Assembly (NCBI GenBank): GCA_951813285.1
Contig: OX638355.1
Coordinates: 2,499,136-2,563,135 of the forward strand
Direction of reading: 5' to 3'
Source: Terriglobia bacterium
Lineage (GTDB): Bacteria; Acidobacteriota; Terriglobia; Versatilivoradales; Versatilivoraceae
Length of the DNA: 64,000 nucleotides
Part shown: positions 25,600 to 34,346 of the stretch, piece by piece
How the letters are laid out: every line of letters starts with the position of its first letter
Position numbering within the stretch: the stretch's first letter is position 1
The notes under the pieces: model-generated
What the model saw: the letters and a program-made list of their open reading frames with translations, nothing else
The model's database searches: none
Told to the model about the DNA's origin: nothing
Made by a program: the position numbers and the translations under genes

Positions 25600-25873
25600 C
25601 TACGAACGCAGGATCTCGTCGGAAGTAAACTCCCGGTCAACGGTGGCGCCTCCGGCTGAAAGCCCGACAATCTGGGTTACTTCGACCGATTCGTTTTCCG
25701 ACAACGGTTGCTCGCCCGTTTTCTTGCCCAGTTGGGCCACGCTCGCCAGCTTCTTGAGCTTCTCGGCGCCATCGATGGCTGCAACGTCCCCCCCAAACCA
25801 TTCGAATCTCCACGCAGTAGCCGTCCAGCCAGGGCTGCTCAGGCAACACTACGTAGTCCTTAAACTTTCCCAT
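25600..25873 (-). pseudogene. Small frameshifted gene of unknown function (poly-G slip)
   Basis: On the minus strand MGKFKDYVVLPEQPWLDGYC starts at 25873. The frame is coherent up to IRMVWG, where a run of seven Gs (plus-strand C run 25788-25794) throws it out of frame. Removing one G restores a protein-like sequence (DVAAIDGAEKLKKLASVAQL, then ENESVEVTQIVGLSAGG) to a stop at 25600-25602, about 90 residues in total. It may be a pseudogene, a phase-variable tract or a sequencing error. The family is not recognised. Confidence 0.5.
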
Positions 25874-25992
25874 ACGTCGCGGTAGCGCCTCCAACCTGCA
25901 GTCGTGGTAACCTAGCGCCTGCAGGAAATCGGAAACAAACCATTGACAGCCACCGCTGACCGGATTGCGGTCAGCCCCTCAAGATCTCTCCC

Positions 25993-27207
25993 ATGACCAA
26001 ATTTCGACTCGGACCGGGGCTGCTGGTATCGGCTGCATTCATCGGCCCGGGCACCATTGTGACGGCCAGCACCGCCGGGGCCGGCTACGGCGCCGCTCTG
26101 CTCTGGACTATCGTTTTTTCGGTGGCGGCCACCATCGTTTTGCAGGACATGGCGGCCCGGGTGGGCATCGCCGGCGGCCGGGGCCTGGCTGAGTCCATGC
26201 GCGCCAGCATTGGGTCGCCGGTGCTCAAAAGCGTGGTAGTCCTGCTGATCGCGGTGACTATCCTGCTGGGCAACGCCGCCTTCCAGGCCGGCAACCTGCT
26301 GGGGGCCTCGCTGGGCTTCAACGCGCTGACCGGACTGGACCCGGGCGTTGCAATTCTCTTGCTGGGCGTTCTCGCCGGCGGTCTGCTGCTGACCGGCAGG
26401 TACCGTACGATTCAGAACGTGCTGGTGGCGCTGGTGGTGGTGATGGGCGTCACCTTCTGCGTCGTCGCCGTCATGACCGCGCCGAGCCTGGGAGAGCTGG
26501 CGGCGGGCGCGCTGGTGCCGAGGGTGCCGCCGGGCTCGCTTCTGATCGTCCTGGCGCTGATCGGCACCACGGTTGTCTCCTACAACCTCTTTCTGCACGC
26601 CAGCACGGCCCTGGAGCAGTGGCCCGACGCGCGGCGCAAGGAGGAGAACGTGAAGGAGGCGCGGCTCGATACCGTCTGCTCGGTAGCCCTCGGCGGACTG
26701 GTCACCGCCTCGGTGCTGGTCACCGCCATACCCCTGCACGGCTTGGGAGTGGAGGTGAGCGCCGCCACCGTCGGCCAACGGCTGGAGCCGCTCCTCGGTC
26801 CGGCAGCCGCGGTGTTGTTCGCTGGCGGGCTGTTCGCCGCCGGCCTGACCTCGGCCATCACCGCTCCACTGGCGGCCGCCTATGCCGTCTCCGGCGCCTT
26901 CGGGTGGCCTCCCGACCTGCGGAGTGCCCGCCTGCGTCTGCTGGGCGGATTCGTACTGGTTTCCGGCGTGTTGTTCGGCGCACTGTTCGACGGCTCGCCC
27001 TATAGGGTGATTGTCTTGGCCCAGGCGGCCAACGCGCTGTTCCTGCCGGTGGTGCTGGTGTTGCTGCTGGTCATTGCGAACCGGACCGAGATCATGGGCC
27101 GCTTCCGCAACACCCGCCTGACCAACGCGCTCGGGGTGCTGGTGGTGCTGGTGATCGCCGCGCTCTCGGCAATCCAGCTTGCCCGCCTGTCGGGAATGGT
27201 GGAGTAG
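25993..27207 (+). CDS. NRAMP-related divalent metal transporter
   Basis: This 404-residue, strongly hydrophobic protein has about 11 membrane helices and begins LGPGLLVSAAFIGPGTIVTA. The position of the canonical NRAMP TM1 motif DPGN reads GPGT, and in the TM6 region the Met-Pro-His signature is replaced (TTVVSYNLFLHAS). These changes resemble NRAMP-related proteins that do not carry typical Mn/Fe and may move other ions such as Mg. The general fold assignment is firm; substrate is unknown. A partial copy of its 3' half lies downstream at 28165-28561. Confidence 0.83.
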   Translation: MTKFRLGPGLLVSAAFIGPGTIVTASTAGAGYGAALLWTIVFSVAATIVLQDMAARVGIAGGRGLAESMRASIGSPVLKSVVVLLIAVTILLGNAAFQAGNLLGASLGFNALTGLDPGVAILLLGVLAGGLLLTGRYRTIQNVLVALVVVMGVTFCVVAVMTAPSLGELAAGALVPRVPPGSLLIVLALIGTTVVSYNLFLHASTALEQWPDARRKEENVKEARLDTVCSVALGGLVTASVLVTAIPLHGLGVEVSAATVGQRLEPLLGPAAAVLFAGGLFAAGLTSAITAPLAAAYAVSGAFGWPPDLRSARLRLLGGFVLVSGVLFGALFDGSPYRVIVLAQAANALFLPVVLVLLLVIANRTEIMGRFRNTRLTNALGVLVVLVIAALSAIQLARLSGMVE

Positions 27208-27300
27208 GGAGCAGCGTCGTGGTGCGGGTTGCTTTGCCCCGTTATCAGCCGGTCACTACTGAAGAAGCGTTTGCCGCAATGAAACAGGAGGGAACAGGCA

Positions 27301-28131
27301 GTGAATAGCAAACAAAACCCGGATTCTGCCACGGCTTCCTACACCATGGGCTACAGCGACGAGTTTCTGCAATTGCTCGACCGCCGCAACGCGGAGACCA
27401 ATGCCGCCCACCTGCTGGCCCATCTCAAGCCCGGAATGCGGGTTCTCGACCTGGGTTGCGGTCCGGGAACCATCTCGATGGGGTTGGCGAAGGCGGTGGA
27501 CCCCGGAGAGACACACGGCATCGACATGGAAGAGTCCCAGATCGAGATAGCCCGGGCAGCCGCCGGCGCGGGCGGACACCGCAACGCGGTCTTCCGGACA
27601 GGCGATGCGACCCGGCTTCCCTATGAAGACAGTTCGTTCGATGCCGCCCACTGTCACGCACTCCTCATGCACGTTCCCGACACCGATGCCGTCCTGGCCG
27701 AGGTAAAACGGGTATTGAAGCCGGGAGGTCTCATCTCGGCACGCGAAATGATCGGTTCCTCGTCGTTTTCCGAACCCGCATTCGAGGCTCTTGCCGATGC
27801 CTGGGTGACCTTCGCGAAGCTGCTGGAGGCCAACGGGTCCCATCCGGAGATGGGCAAGGAACTGCCGAGGAGATTTCTTGAGGCCGGGTACTCGGTGATC
27901 CATGGAAGCGCCTCGTTCGAATACTTCGGCACGCCCGAGGACGTTGCCTTCTACCACGCCTTTTCCGTCAGTTGGTTCTTTGCCCCCAAAACCGTCGAGG
28001 CTGCCATCAAATACGGGCTGGCAACTCAGGAGAAGTTCGACAACTGGCGCCGCTTGCTGGACCAATGGAGGGATTCCCCGGGCGCCGTCTCCGCCATCGC
28101 CTGGGGAGAAGCGATCGGACGGAAGCCGTAG
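27301..28131 (+). CDS. Class I SAM-dependent methyltransferase (UbiE/Methyltransf_11-like)
   Basis: This 276-residue protein starts with GTG and an SD (GGAGGG). Motif I is VLDLGCGPGTIS near residues 49-60, the acidic residue of motif II is in HGIDMEESQI, and motif III is VFRTGDATRLPYEDSSFD, followed by EVKRVLKPGGLIS. This pattern is typical of Methyltransf_11/25 enzymes acting on small molecules. The substrate is unknown. The gene lies between the NRAMP-like gene and its partial duplicate, so it may have been carried in by the event that created the duplication. Confidence 0.85.
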   Translation: MNSKQNPDSATASYTMGYSDEFLQLLDRRNAETNAAHLLAHLKPGMRVLDLGCGPGTISMGLAKAVDPGETHGIDMEESQIEIARAAAGAGGHRNAVFRTGDATRLPYEDSSFDAAHCHALLMHVPDTDAVLAEVKRVLKPGGLISAREMIGSSSFSEPAFEALADAWVTFAKLLEANGSHPEMGKELPRRFLEAGYSVIHGSASFEYFGTPEDVAFYHAFSVSWFFAPKTVEAAIKYGLATQEKFDNWRRLLDQWRDSPGAVSAIAWGEAIGRKP

Positions 28132-28164
28132 GGGATTCCGCGTCCCAGGCTGGGTTTTCCAGGC

Positions 28165-28561
28165 GAGCGGGGTCCGCGTTGCGCGGTTCACCGCCGGGCT
28201 GATCTCGTCAATCACCGCCCCGCTGTCAGCCGCCTACGCCGTCTCCGCCGCATTCGGTTGGTCTCCCGAGCTGCGGAGCGCCCGCCTGCGGCTGTTGGGC
28301 GGATTTGCGCTGGTCAACGGCGTGCTGTCTGGGCCACTGTTTGGCGGCTCGCCCTACCGGGTGATCGTTCTGGCTCAGGCGGCCAACGCCCTCTTCCTGC
28401 CGGTGGTGCTGGTGCTGCTTCTGATCATTGTGAACCGGGCCAAGATCATGGGCCGCTTCCGCAACTCCCGCCTGGCCAGCGCCCTCGGCGTACTGGTGGT
28501 GCTGGTCATCGCCGCGCTCTCCGCCGTCCAACTCGCCCGCCTGTCGGGAATCGTGGAATAG
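28165..28561 (+). pseudogene. Partial duplicate of the NRAMP-related gene, C-terminal third
   Basis: The frame encodes FTAGLISSITAPLSAAYAVS through to VQLARLSGIVE and a stop. It aligns end to end with about the last 125 residues of the 25993-27207 transporter at high identity (for example SPYRVIVLAQAANALFLPVV in both). There is no start and no N-terminal two-thirds, so it is a truncated copy. Differences are mostly conservative, which suggests either recent origin or continuing gene conversion. Confidence 0.75.
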
Positions 28562-28575
28562 GGGGCAGCCTCCCT

Positions 28576-28830
28576 GTGTGAGTTTTCTCCCCGGTCTCGA
28601 CATCCACTTCGTCACGGACAACCAATCAACCCACCAGACGAAGATGGTCCGCGACCGGTTGGCCCGGCGTCCGCGCACTTCACGCCAACCTCATGGTTGA
28701 ACCGGGTCGAGCGGCACTTCACGGGTCCGAAGAAAACGCGGACCCGGCGTGGGGTTCCCCGGTCAACTGCCGAGCGGGAAGGGGTGATCGGCGACTACGA
28801 TAAGCACACTCGTAGGGATAATTTGTCCGG
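28576..28830 (+). pseudogene. IS630-type transposase remnant (frameshifted)
   Basis: One frame reads LDIHFVTDNQSTHQTKMVRD; the next, after a frame change near 28667, reads AHFTPTSWLNRVERHFTG and GVPRSTAEREGVIGDYDKH. These match the DNxxxH and TPxxxxWLNxVE segments of IS630-family DDE transposases. Only about 85 codons survive, without the N-terminal catalytic part. Confidence 0.6.
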
Positions 28831-28873
28831 GTGGACTACCTTTCTGGTTTGCGTTTTGGTCTGGAAGGGAACA

Positions 28874-30106
28874 TTACTGGTGCCTCCTGGACGCCGTTCC
28901 GGTTGTCGTCGGCAGGATGGCGGCTGGACCCCATGGATTTAACTCTACTAAATACCGGGGGATGAAGCTTTGCCCTGTTGTCTGTACGCCCTGAATTCGA
29001 TCGATGAGATAGCTGCGGTGCTGGTCATCCGAGGCTCTTACGGCGTGCAGCAGGATGTTTCCTTCATGGGTGCGCCGCAGGGAATAAGGCTCAATCCGTC
29101 GGACAGAGCCTTGATACCGCAAATCCACGCACAAATGGTTAGCGCCTGCAAAACGGATGATTTCCAGGTAGGACTGAGCAGCAGCAGCCACCCGTAGACG
29201 CCTCGTGGGTTGTCTGAGCAGGGTTTCGCCTGCCGCCATCTGATAGGCGGCCGGCTCGGTAGGCGCCACCCCGGATTCCAGCCAGACAAAGAGACCGGGA
29301 AGCTCACTCCAGAATGATTCGACCGGTGGCAAGGCTTGAAGCTGATGACTCAGCATCGGACGCCAGGATCCTTCCAGATCATCTCGGTGTGTCTCCAGTC
29401 CGACGAGGGTTGGAACAGGAATGTGGCGGTGAGCACACTTTTGCCGAAGGACACCGTGCAGGACAGCGGACCGCGGTCGCGCTTCGGAATTGCGAAAAAG
29501 ATTGATGACGTCGTAGAGATCACGGGGCCGGGCACGATCGCCCAGGGCACGTATCTTTTCCGCGAAGGCTTCGTCATAGGCGTAACACCTGACGGGAATC
29601 CCCTCTTCCGGCGCATCGCTGTAGTCGTGAAAGATCACACGCTTCGCCGGTGGCAGAACAAGAAGTTCATCGGGTGTTAGATCGAGCTTAATGCGTGGCA
29701 AACCGCCTGAACGCGGAGCGATCGGTCCCCGGTAACTGAGTTTGCCCTGGCATGACACTGTGCCGCGAGGATTTGGAAACCGTTCAAATTTCTGCCTCTC
29801 TTCCGGAAGTTCGATTCCTGTCTTCTCATAGACCCATTCGCCGATTTCACGGAAGACTCTTTCCAGAAACTCCTCATTGATCTGGGAGGGGTCGGATAGA
29901 GTAAAGTCGAGGTCTTCTGAGAATCGAAAAGTTTCGAAGTAGCATTTCTTCAGACACGTCCCGCCCTTAAATATCCAGGTTTCCTTGAGAGCGGCATGCT
30001 GGTAAATGCCGGCAAGAATCCAGCCGAGCACATAGTCCTTCTCAACGACTTGGGGCAGCAAGCCTAGAGCATGCGCGATATCGAGAATTTCGCGGCGAGA
30101 GATCAT
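28874..30106 (-). CDS. abiEii: AbiEii/AbiGii-type nucleotidyltransferase toxin with a WYL-like C-terminal domain
   Basis: The protein is about 410 residues. The N-terminal nucleotidyltransferase has FKGGTCLKK and RFSEDLDFTL, the GG..L...(R)xSxDxD signature of the AbiEii toxin, and the DRARPRDLYDV block follows. Residues from about 320 (LCVDLRYQGSVRRIEPYSLR, then HRSYLIDRIQGVQ) look like a WYL domain, a ligand-sensing module, which is not part of minimal AbiEii. The ATG at 30106 overlaps the antitoxin stop by 4 bp (ATGA). AbiE pairs act as type IV toxin-antitoxin systems causing growth arrest during phage infection. Confidence 0.82.
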   Translation of the reverse strand: MISRREILDIAHALGLLPQVVEKDYVLGWILAGIYQHAALKETWIFKGGTCLKKCYFETFRFSEDLDFTLSDPSQINEEFLERVFREIGEWVYEKTGIELPEERQKFERFPNPRGTVSCQGKLSYRGPIAPRSGGLPRIKLDLTPDELLVLPPAKRVIFHDYSDAPEEGIPVRCYAYDEAFAEKIRALGDRARPRDLYDVINLFRNSEARPRSAVLHGVLRQKCAHRHIPVPTLVGLETHRDDLEGSWRPMLSHQLQALPPVESFWSELPGLFVWLESGVAPTEPAAYQMAAGETLLRQPTRRLRVAAAAQSYLEIIRFAGANHLCVDLRYQGSVRRIEPYSLRRTHEGNILLHAVRASDDQHRSYLIDRIQGVQTTGQSFIPRYLVELNPWGPAAILPTTTGTASRRHQ

Positions 30107-30942
30107 ACCGATGCCGACCTGGCCCAACTCTCAGGGACAAGAAGGCGCCATCGGGATATCAGGCGGGGGCAGGGAATTGTCGGATCGAGTTTGGAATTTC
30201 CCTGGGTAAGGCGCGCAAGGCAGTCCTCAACCAGAGCAGAAGTGTCGGGTCTGCGTTCGGCTACGATGCCCAGGCGTTTAAAGACGGCGCCGTTACCGAG
30301 ACGTCCCGCGTAGGATATCAGCTTGTCGTCGTCTCTGTTCTCGCGCTCGAAATAGGTCGCAAGACAGTCAGCCGAATGCTGGATCCCTGATCCCAGGCTT
30401 GGATCGTCGAGCATATCGATGATCGTACGATGAACGTCGGATATGGCGATCGGGGTTTTCCCTCGCCAGACGGTCTTGGTGCCGAAGATTCTGCGGTGCT
30501 GTACGTGCTTCAAAGTGAAAAGTGCGCCGTGGTGATGCTGGTTTTTCACCCTCACCGTCCGCGCGGACATCACGACGATGTCGCGGAAGATCTGGTCCGT
30601 CAGTTCCCAGTGTTGGGCGGCTGTACGACCGCCGATGTAGGCTGGCTGGAAGAGCGCCGGCACCAGCACCCAGGGATCATCAAGCACCCGCTCACTGGTA
30701 AGGGTATCGAGATCAACTGCTGCGTAAGCACCCGGACCGACACGCCGCATCCACGCCTGTGCGCTCCACCGTGAGAGCAGTTTGGCGGCATCGGAACGGC
30801 CGATACCAAGGGCACGTTCAGCATCGGAAATACGAATGATGTCGCCAGCTGCCTGAATAACCGCTGCCAGCCTGCGGCGTCCCTTGGGTATGGCGGTTTT
30901 TGGGCTCACGGTCAGATATAGAATGTTTGTTATAATTCTCAT
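30103..30942 (-). CDS. abiEi: AbiEi-type antitoxin
   Basis: The protein is about 279 residues. It has an N-terminal winged-helix region (IIRISDAERALGIGRSDAAK, then LLSRWSAQAWMRRVGPGAY) and the typical AbiEi follow-up WVLVPALFQPAYIGGRTAAQ with HWELTDQIF. It is the transcriptional repressor and antitoxin of the AbiE pair and is coupled to the toxin by a 4 bp overlap. The ATG at 30942 is preferred, with an in-frame GTG at 30972 possible. A perfect inverted repeat covers the proposed start codon and fits an autoregulatory site. Confidence 0.82.
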   Translation of the reverse strand: MRIITNILYLTVSPKTAIPKGRRRLAAVIQAAGDIIRISDAERALGIGRSDAAKLLSRWSAQAWMRRVGPGAYAAVDLDTLTSERVLDDPWVLVPALFQPAYIGGRTAAQHWELTDQIFRDIVVMSARTVRVKNQHHHGALFTLKHVQHRRIFGTKTVWRGKTPIAISDVHRTIIDMLDDPSLGSGIQHSADCLATYFERENRDDDKLISYAGRLGNGAVFKRLGIVAERRPDTSALVEDCLARLTQGNSKLDPTIPCPRLISRWRLLVPESWARSASV

Positions 30943-30991
30943 TTTAAGAGAATTTTCGTCATTAGAATACACTATCTATGGATCATTGCAA
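30934..30991 (-). promoter_or_regulatory. Promoter and inverted-repeat operator of the AbiE operon
   Basis: Reading on the minus strand, TTGCAA (30991-30986), a 16 bp spacer and TATTCT (30969-30964) form a plausible sigma-70 promoter. AATTCTC at 30934-30940 and GAGAATT at 30948-30954 form a perfect 7 bp inverted repeat with a 7 bp spacer around the predicted transcription start and the abiEi start codon. AbiEi proteins are known to bind inverted repeats in their own promoter. Confidence 0.45.
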
Positions 30992-31234
30992 AAAGGACGT
31001 ATGCCTCATGATCGTATTTTTTCGCATTTTTTGTGAATGTTCGTAGCTGGTATATACCTAACGCCCGCCGCTTGGTTCTCTTCCAACTACTGCTCCACGC
31101 CGCCCCCAAGGGTTGCCAGTTTGTCGACATCAGGGCGCTCAGTTGCGGGATTGAGAAGACGGAAACAGGCGTGCCTATGCAACATTTGGCCACCCGGCCA
31201 CTCAAGGCCAATCTCGAACGCTGCCCTGCCGGCC
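30992..31234. other. Intergenic stretch, nothing recognised
   Basis: An AT-rich start (TTTTTTCGCATTTTTTG) gives way to GC-rich sequence without a supportable gene. The right end merges into the IS481 remnant. Confidence 0.4.
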
Positions 31235-31478
31235 TCAGAGTAAAGGGTTCGTGGAACGGTTCCACCGGACCCTGCTGGAGGCGCACCTGCGCGTACAGGA
31301 GCGCAACAAGTTCTATGAAACCCTGGAAGAAATGCGGAAGGACCTGAAGGGCTACTTGCTCCCCTACAATACCAAACGGCCTCAGCAGGGCCGCAAGTTG
31401 AAGGGGAGAACACCCGCTCAGGCATTCCGGGAGGAACTGCCCAAAGATTACAAAGGAGGGACCAAGAAGGCTGCATAA
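31235..31478 (+). pseudogene. IS481-type transposase remnant, C-terminal end
   Basis: The frame reads VERFHRTLLEAHLRVQERNK, then KGYLLPYNTKRPQQGRKLKG and RTPAQAF, the C-terminal rve region of IS481-family transposases (ERFHRTL, YNxxRPHQG). The DDE catalytic core is missing upstream. Together with the IS630 remnant it brackets the AbiE locus. Confidence 0.7.
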
Positions 31479-31557
31479 CCGACCATCCCTGGCAGGGGGA
31501 CTGTCAGGTGATTACTGTCACTGTAGATACAGGCTATGGCTTGGGAGGGGAGTCTAT

Positions 31558-32478
31558 TTACACCTCCTTGGCTTTGATAAGTTTGATTGAATCCCGTGCA
31601 GTCTCGTACCGCGCTGGTAGGAAGTAGGTCATCCAACGTTCCAGCATCTCCAGCAACTCGCGAGCCCGGAATTCCTCAGAGGTAACGCCTATTTCCACGA
31701 GCACCTCACCGAGTGCGGATTCAGTCACTTGACCTTTGCTGTCAATATGTTGAATCACCTTCGCGATGAGAGGCGTTTGGCTTATCGAGGCAGCAACCCA
31801 CGCTCGAAATCCCTCCTCGTCTAGTCCGGAGACAGCGCCGATTTGGGCTAGGGTTTCCTGCATGGGACGGAGAGCAGAGCGACTAACGTCGCTTTCGCCA
31901 CGGTAGACGGTGTAGAGTTCCTCTGGATTTCTTATCCGGGGTATCCAACTCGGGGGCAACAGGCCTACCGCCTTTTCCTCGTTTTTATCTTTTGGTACGG
32001 CAACGGCCAAATCACGAAGTCTTTCGAACAACTCTTCAAGGCGATTCTTTTGTTCCTCTCTTGCACGTACCGATCCAGCCAATAACTCCTTCTCAAATTC
32101 GACAATGTGGTCGGCATTTCGGGCGATTGGTATGAGTAATTCAAAATTTGAAGGATTTCTCCAGCCCAACGCAGAAAGCGTCACGTTTGCCGAACCGACG
32201 AGGCATTTGTTGTCCCCAGCAAAAAACTTGGCGTGCAGGTCGTGCCGCAAGTAAAGCTGGGCCTTCCTGGCTTCGGCAATGTCATAAACCCGTAGATCAG
32301 ACGCTCCCGCCAGGATGTCACTTGGTCGCCAACGCGTGACGATGGTAATTGGGGTGTCATCTCGAACATTTTCAAGGACCCGGCCTAGCGCGTCGGACCG
32401 GATGAACGGCGCTACGATTAACGCATTTTCTCGGGCAGCGCTCAAAAGAGAAACTACATCCTCGCCTAGTGTTTTCAC
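31558..32478 (-). CDS. PLD-superfamily nuclease of the phosphorothioation locus (SspH-like candidate)
   Basis: This protein is about 306 residues with a single HKD half-site, LHAKFFAGDNKCLVGSANVT, near residue 82, so the active site would need a dimer. A helical C-terminal half contains an EELYTVYRGESDV segment. A GTG start at 32478 is proposed because it overlaps the GHKL stop as GTGA, repeating the 4 bp coupling seen at both upstream junctions; a TTG at 32520 is the alternative. It is the last of six co-directional genes starting at sspB. The role as DNA-cleaving effector is inferred from the PLD motif and operon. Confidence 0.72.
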   Translation of the reverse strand: MKTLGEDVVSLLSAARENALIVAPFIRSDALGRVLENVRDDTPITIVTRWRPSDILAGASDLRVYDIAEARKAQLYLRHDLHAKFFAGDNKCLVGSANVTLSALGWRNPSNFELLIPIARNADHIVEFEKELLAGSVRAREEQKNRLEELFERLRDLAVAVPKDKNEEKAVGLLPPSWIPRIRNPEELYTVYRGESDVSRSALRPMQETLAQIGAVSGLDEEGFRAWVAASISQTPLIAKVIQHIDSKGQVTESALGEVLVEIGVTSEEFRARELLEMLERWMTYFLPARYETARDSIKLIKAKEV

Positions 32479-34346
32479 GATTCGATCACACTTAAGAATT
32501 TTCGGGCTTCTCTCCCCCAATCCATTCGAACGTCTTGAAGCGTGTCTTTCATTCCTGAAGGAGCCTTATCTTCGTCCCGAGCCCAAGCGACCAAGAGCAG
32601 TCTAAGCGTGAACGCAGCCTTTTGGAGGCGCCTAACAAGTTCCTCCGCCATCTGGTTGTCGACTTCAGTGGATAGAACTTCAATGAGATGTTCATGGACC
32701 GGATGTTGGTCGTTGAGCCACACCTCGATCACATCGTTGACCGAGTTAATTTCGAAGAAGGCATCCCTATGACCAAGTGCGACGGATTTGAGCAACACCC
32801 GACGACCGCTGCGAACTATCTGTTCCGCCCATTCCCGCGCAGTTTGTTCTCCCACTTTAACTTGCTTAGCCGAGTCGACAATCTGCTGGATTTTCTCTTC
32901 GCTGCTCGTTTTAGGAGCACGATCCGTGGCTCCGGTCTCGCCTCTTTCCGTTTGCTCATTGATAATCTTCGTCGCAACGTCTTCGATTTCCTCGTCGGTT
33001 TGAGGATGGCGATGCGTGCGAGCACCCTTCCTTATCTTCTCTCGCTCCTTTCTCATTCGTCTTATCTGGTTATCTATCCAGGCCCAAACATCAATCAGAT
33101 GGGTTCGCGGATCGGAAGTTCCGCTAAGTCGCTCCCTAAGCGCACCATTCGTCTCGCCGGGATCACGTATCTCATCCAAATCGAGGCCAGCGCCGCTGAC
33201 GAAGAAGTGAGCGTGTTGTTTGTTGTTTACAACTCCGAATATCTCGTCGAGGATCGGATCAAACTCGACTTCTACGGACCACCAGCGTTCCTCTGGCTCG
33301 TAGTTGTTCACCCATGCGAGACTCAGTTCCAGTTCGCGCCGCGCTCGGACGATCGATACACCTTTGTTTCGATTAGCATGTTTGCCCCAAGGTGCTGAGC
33401 CCGGATTTGGATAGGATTTCGGCCATGAAATGCTTGACTTTGCCTCATTGATAGCGTCCGGCCTCGCCAGCGTGCAGCGCACGTGGATTTTTCCTTCAAT
33501 GTCACCAATCAGAATAGTCCAAGTTCGCTCATTGAATAATTCAAACATCGGACGATGCCGGAAGGGTTCTGGCGTTGAAGAAGGGCTGATTAAGTAAAGA
33601 GGATCGTTGGGCAGACAGTTACGTTCATGTTTGACTTTCAAGCGCCCGGATTCGTCGGAAGCAAGCATTAGATTGATCAGTATTTGGTCCTCGCCTTCCG
33701 TAAGGAACTTTCTGTAAACCCGCCCGCATAGATCGGCGGTTCGGTCTAGCGTCTTCGCTCCGCCACTCCACCGGACTCGATCAAGATTGCTCCACAGGAC
33801 CAAGGTTCCGGTGGGTTCAGTCGTGTTCGCCGCGATTTCCCGCCATCGGTCTGGAACGGGAATGACCGACGGCTCCGGCACGTCCCGTTGCCCGCTATTC
33901 TTGATTTCATCTAGGTCGAGATAGCAGTGATACGCGTTATCGGCACCGTTTTGCCAAGTCCAAATGTCCACGCGCTTACACTGCGAGATCGACGATTGCG
34001 GAAGGCCAACACCAAAGCGGCCAATACCCTGCTTCCGGCGATCCATGCGTGTCCCGTCGCCGAATTTCAGAGCGCGCCTTAGTGTCGTGCGATCCATGCC
34101 CTCACCGTTGTCGACAACGGCTATTTGGCTCACATGAGCCCGTGCATAAGACTGGTGAGGATCTGCAGGTGTTTCGACTGCAATGATTTCAACCAGGTCC
34201 GCCCCGGCTTCCACGGAATTGTCAATGAGCTCAGCAAGGGCATGATCTGTGCTTTTGTACCCGCTATCACGCATTGCCTCGATGGTCAGTTTTGCCGAGA
34301 CGATGGAGAAATCAAATTCCTGCTGAATCGGCGGCGGTACCGTCAT
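32475..34346 (-). CDS. MORC/MutL-like GHKL ATPase of the phosphorothioation locus (SspG-like candidate)
   Basis: The protein is about 623 residues. The GHKL Bergerat-fold motifs are present: N-box ELIDNSVEAGA, G1 VVDNGEGMD, and G2 GIGRFGVGLPQ. A transducer-like region and a charged coiled-coil-like segment (RRMRKEREKIRKGARTH) follow. The ATG at 34346 overlaps the helicase stop as ATGA. MutL/MORC-like GHKL ATPases are known from restriction-type operons with helicases and PLD nucleases, where they are thought to clamp or remodel DNA. It should act with the adjacent helicase and PLD proteins. Confidence 0.8.
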   Translation of the reverse strand: MTVPPPIQQEFDFSIVSAKLTIEAMRDSGYKSTDHALAELIDNSVEAGADLVEIIAVETPADPHQSYARAHVSQIAVVDNGEGMDRTTLRRALKFGDGTRMDRRKQGIGRFGVGLPQSSISQCKRVDIWTWQNGADNAYHCYLDLDEIKNSGQRDVPEPSVIPVPDRWREIAANTTEPTGTLVLWSNLDRVRWSGGAKTLDRTADLCGRVYRKFLTEGEDQILINLMLASDESGRLKVKHERNCLPNDPLYLISPSSTPEPFRHRPMFELFNERTWTILIGDIEGKIHVRCTLARPDAINEAKSSISWPKSYPNPGSAPWGKHANRNKGVSIVRARRELELSLAWVNNYEPEERWWSVEVEFDPILDEIFGVVNNKQHAHFFVSGAGLDLDEIRDPGETNGALRERLSGTSDPRTHLIDVWAWIDNQIRRMRKEREKIRKGARTHRHPQTDEEIEDVATKIINEQTERGETGATDRAPKTSSEEKIQQIVDSAKQVKVGEQTAREWAEQIVRSGRRVLLKSVALGHRDAFFEINSVNDVIEVWLNDQHPVHEHLIEVLSTEVDNQMAEELVRRLQKAAFTLRLLLVAWARDEDKAPSGMKDTLQDVRMDWGREARKFLSVIES

